From assembly GCF_020923435.1 (NCBI RefSeq), contig NZ_CP087263.1, forward strand, positions 1,817,970 through 1,881,969: a DNA stretch of 64,000 nucleotides, read 5' to 3'. The stretch's first letter is position 1. Each line of letters begins with the position of its first letter. The position numbers and the translations under genes were made by a program. Below the pieces are notes generated by a model. The model was not told the DNA's origin and did no database searches. It saw only the letters and a list, made by a program, of their open reading frames with translations. Origin of the DNA: Brevibacillus humidisoli (GTDB taxonomy: Bacteria > Bacillota > Bacilli > Brevibacillales > Brevibacillaceae). This document shows, piece after piece, positions 62,775-64,000 of this stretch.

Positions 62775-64000
62775 ATGGGTGTTGAGCTTGTCCTGCTGCA
62801 CGCCGTTTATGTGCTTTTTGTCCTCCTCATCATCGGTATGATGATTGCGAGACGAGACACGAGTCTGATCTGTGTAATCGGCATCGCCTTGCTCGGTCTT
62901 ACCGCGACCGGATCACTTGTTTCCTCTGTTGGCGGTATCTTTGGCAGTTTTATTTACGCGATTACCGAATTGCTGCCTACTATCTTGGTGATTTGCATCA
63001 TCGTGGCGATGAGTCACGTGCTGACGGAAACAGGAGTGAACCAAACGATGATCCAACCGATGACCCGGTTGATCCGCTCCCCTGGTCTCGCCTACTGGAT
63101 CATCGGACTCGTGATGATGGTCATCTCCTGGTTCTTCTGGCCGTCCCCTGCGGTCGCTCTGATCGGTGCCGTTATGCTGCCGGTCGCCCTTCGCGTCGGA
63201 CTGCCCGCACTCGGGGTGGCGATGGCGATGAACTTGTTCGGTCACGGAATTGCCCTCTCCGGAGACTACATGATTCAGGGCGCTCCTACGCTGACTGCCA
63301 AAGCAGCCGGAATTCCAGTCAGTGATGTGATGAGTGCCAGTGTACCCCTTGTCATCGTGATGGGTGTGGTAACGACGGTAACAGCGTTCTGGCTGCTTAC
63401 ACGAGACATGAAAAAAGGCAAACTAATCCCGGCAATCAACGATGAGTCCGTTTCTCTTTCCCCTCAACCTGTATCCGATGGCCCTGCCACTCCTCTCTCC
63501 TCTTCAGCACGCAGAGTATTGGCCCTGCTCGTCCCGATCCTGTTTTTGCTAGACGTCGCAGCCATGTTCGCACTGGACTTGCGGGGAGGAGATGCGACAG
63601 CACTGGTTGGAGGTACGGCTTTGATCATTCTTCTTGTGTCTGCGATGATGGCGCACAAGTCAGCCGGTTTGGAGAAAACGACCAGTTATCTCATTCAGGG
63701 ATTCCAGTTTGGTTTTAAAGTGTTTGGACCGGTCATTCCGATCGCTGCCTTTTTTTACATGGGTGACAGCGGCTTTGTCAAGGTATTTGGCGAAGTTCTG
63801 CCGGATGGATCGCAAGGAATTGTAAATGATCTTGGTATCGCGCTGGCTCACTCAATCCCGCTCAATCACGAAATCGCGGCGATTACATTGACGATCGTCG
63901 GTGTGATCACCGGTTTGGATGGCTCCGGATTTTCCGGTATTACCCTGGCAGGCTCAGTTGCCCAGTTGTTTGCTGCTGCATTAGGTACGGGGATTGACAC
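62775..64000 (+). CDS. Multi-pass membrane permease, partial (ion transporter-like)
   Basis: At least 408 residues, open at the window end. About 10 hydrophobic helices are visible. Notable segments are SSVGGIFGSFIYAITELLPTILVICIIVAMSHVLTETGVNQTMIQPM, SWFFWPSPAVALIGAVMLPVALRVGLPALGVAMAMNLFGHGIALSGDYMIQGAPTLTAKAAGI and ITGLDGSGFSGITLAGSVAQLFAAALG. Re-entrant-like glycine and proline-rich stretches suggest an ion transporter superfamily-type permease for an organic anion, but I do not recognise the subfamily. AAGGAGG lies seven bases before ATG 62775. A serine-proline-rich cytoplasmic loop lies near residue 215-240. Confidence 0.75.
   Translation, partial: MGVELVLLHAVYVLFVLLIIGMMIARRDTSLICVIGIALLGLTATGSLVSSVGGIFGSFIYAITELLPTILVICIIVAMSHVLTETGVNQTMIQPMTRLIRSPGLAYWIIGLVMMVISWFFWPSPAVALIGAVMLPVALRVGLPALGVAMAMNLFGHGIALSGDYMIQGAPTLTAKAAGIPVSDVMSASVPLVIVMGVVTTVTAFWLLTRDMKKGKLIPAINDESVSLSPQPVSDGPATPLSSSARRVLALLVPILFLLDVAAMFALDLRGGDATALVGGTALIILLVSAMMAHKSAGLEKTTSYLIQGFQFGFKVFGPVIPIAAFFYMGDSGFVKVFGEVLPDGSQGIVNDLGIALAHSIPLNHEIAAITLTIVGVITGLDGSGFSGITLAGSVAQLFAAALGTGID

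Overview
This window is chromosomal DNA from an endospore-forming member of the Bacillales (Firmicutes). The supporting evidence is an alpha/beta-type small acid-soluble spore protein, a CotB-type spore coat protein, a GerA/GerB/GerC germination receptor operon, a D-Ala-D-Ala carboxypeptidase, a RelQ-type synthetase, strong AGGAGG ribosome binding sites and lipobox-bearing lipoproteins. Moderate GC content, many GTG/TTG starts and futalosine-pathway menaquinone genes suggest a Brevibacillus/Paenibacillaceae-like organism, but the genus is a guess. I saw no rRNA, tRNA, CRISPR array, transposase or phage module.

Layout. 1-3266: end of a dipeptide/oligopeptide ABC operon (dppB-C-D-F) with a frameshift in dppC. 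3714-9061: stand-alone metabolic genes (alkyltransferase-like protein, mqnB-mqnD, nitroreductase, a promoter with twin palindromic operators, SRPBCC/ArsR pair, azoreductase). 9171-13678: a sigma-54 activator divergent from a short-chain fatty-acid permease and acyl-CoA ligase, with a canonical -24/-12 promoter. 13751-17521: gerB-gerA-gerC. 17712-21387: a molybdopterin oxidoreductase, then a scar where a LysR gene and a UvrA-like gene both lost their 5' ends. 21474-23173: an MFS efflux gene behind a leader peptide and attenuator. 23348-30321: a beta-glucoside catabolic locus (binding protein, two permeases, LacI, GH1 enzyme, ROK kinase). 30469-36025: a two-component system followed by an acyl-transfer cluster (SGNH, MBOAT, DHHW, DUF4358); three genes here are damaged. 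36105-39408: an MFS remnant, a Tet(L)-like exporter and a double winged-helix protein. 39650-43272: DacF-like carboxypeptidase, aspartase, RelQ. 43381-47357: cobinamide salvage (cobD-cobU-cobC-cbiZ-cbiB). 47642-51522: a fructose PTS operon with its own HPr. 51723-58113: a sporulation-flavoured region (Mur ligase-like enzyme, CapA-like protein, two three-repeat coat proteins, a HipA-like kinase, SASP). 58359-64000: 5'-3' exonuclease, a RavA/ViaA-type pair, a 58-residue protein and a truncated permease.

The most interesting parts are: (i) the coat region, where a HipA-like kinase sits beside CotB, a position analogous to CotH in B. subtilis, together with a Mur ligase/CapA pair; (ii) a 14-codon leader peptide with an Arg-X-Arg motif plus mutually exclusive RNA hairpins before an MFS exporter; (iii) an ABC transporter, ROK kinase and GH1 enzyme whose phosphate-binding residues indicate an ATP-driven route to 6-phospho-beta-glucosides without a PTS; (iv) an unusually high number of broken genes, which is either real decay or residual single-base sequence error. 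Homology calls were made by eye from motifs and family knowledge; no database search was run.
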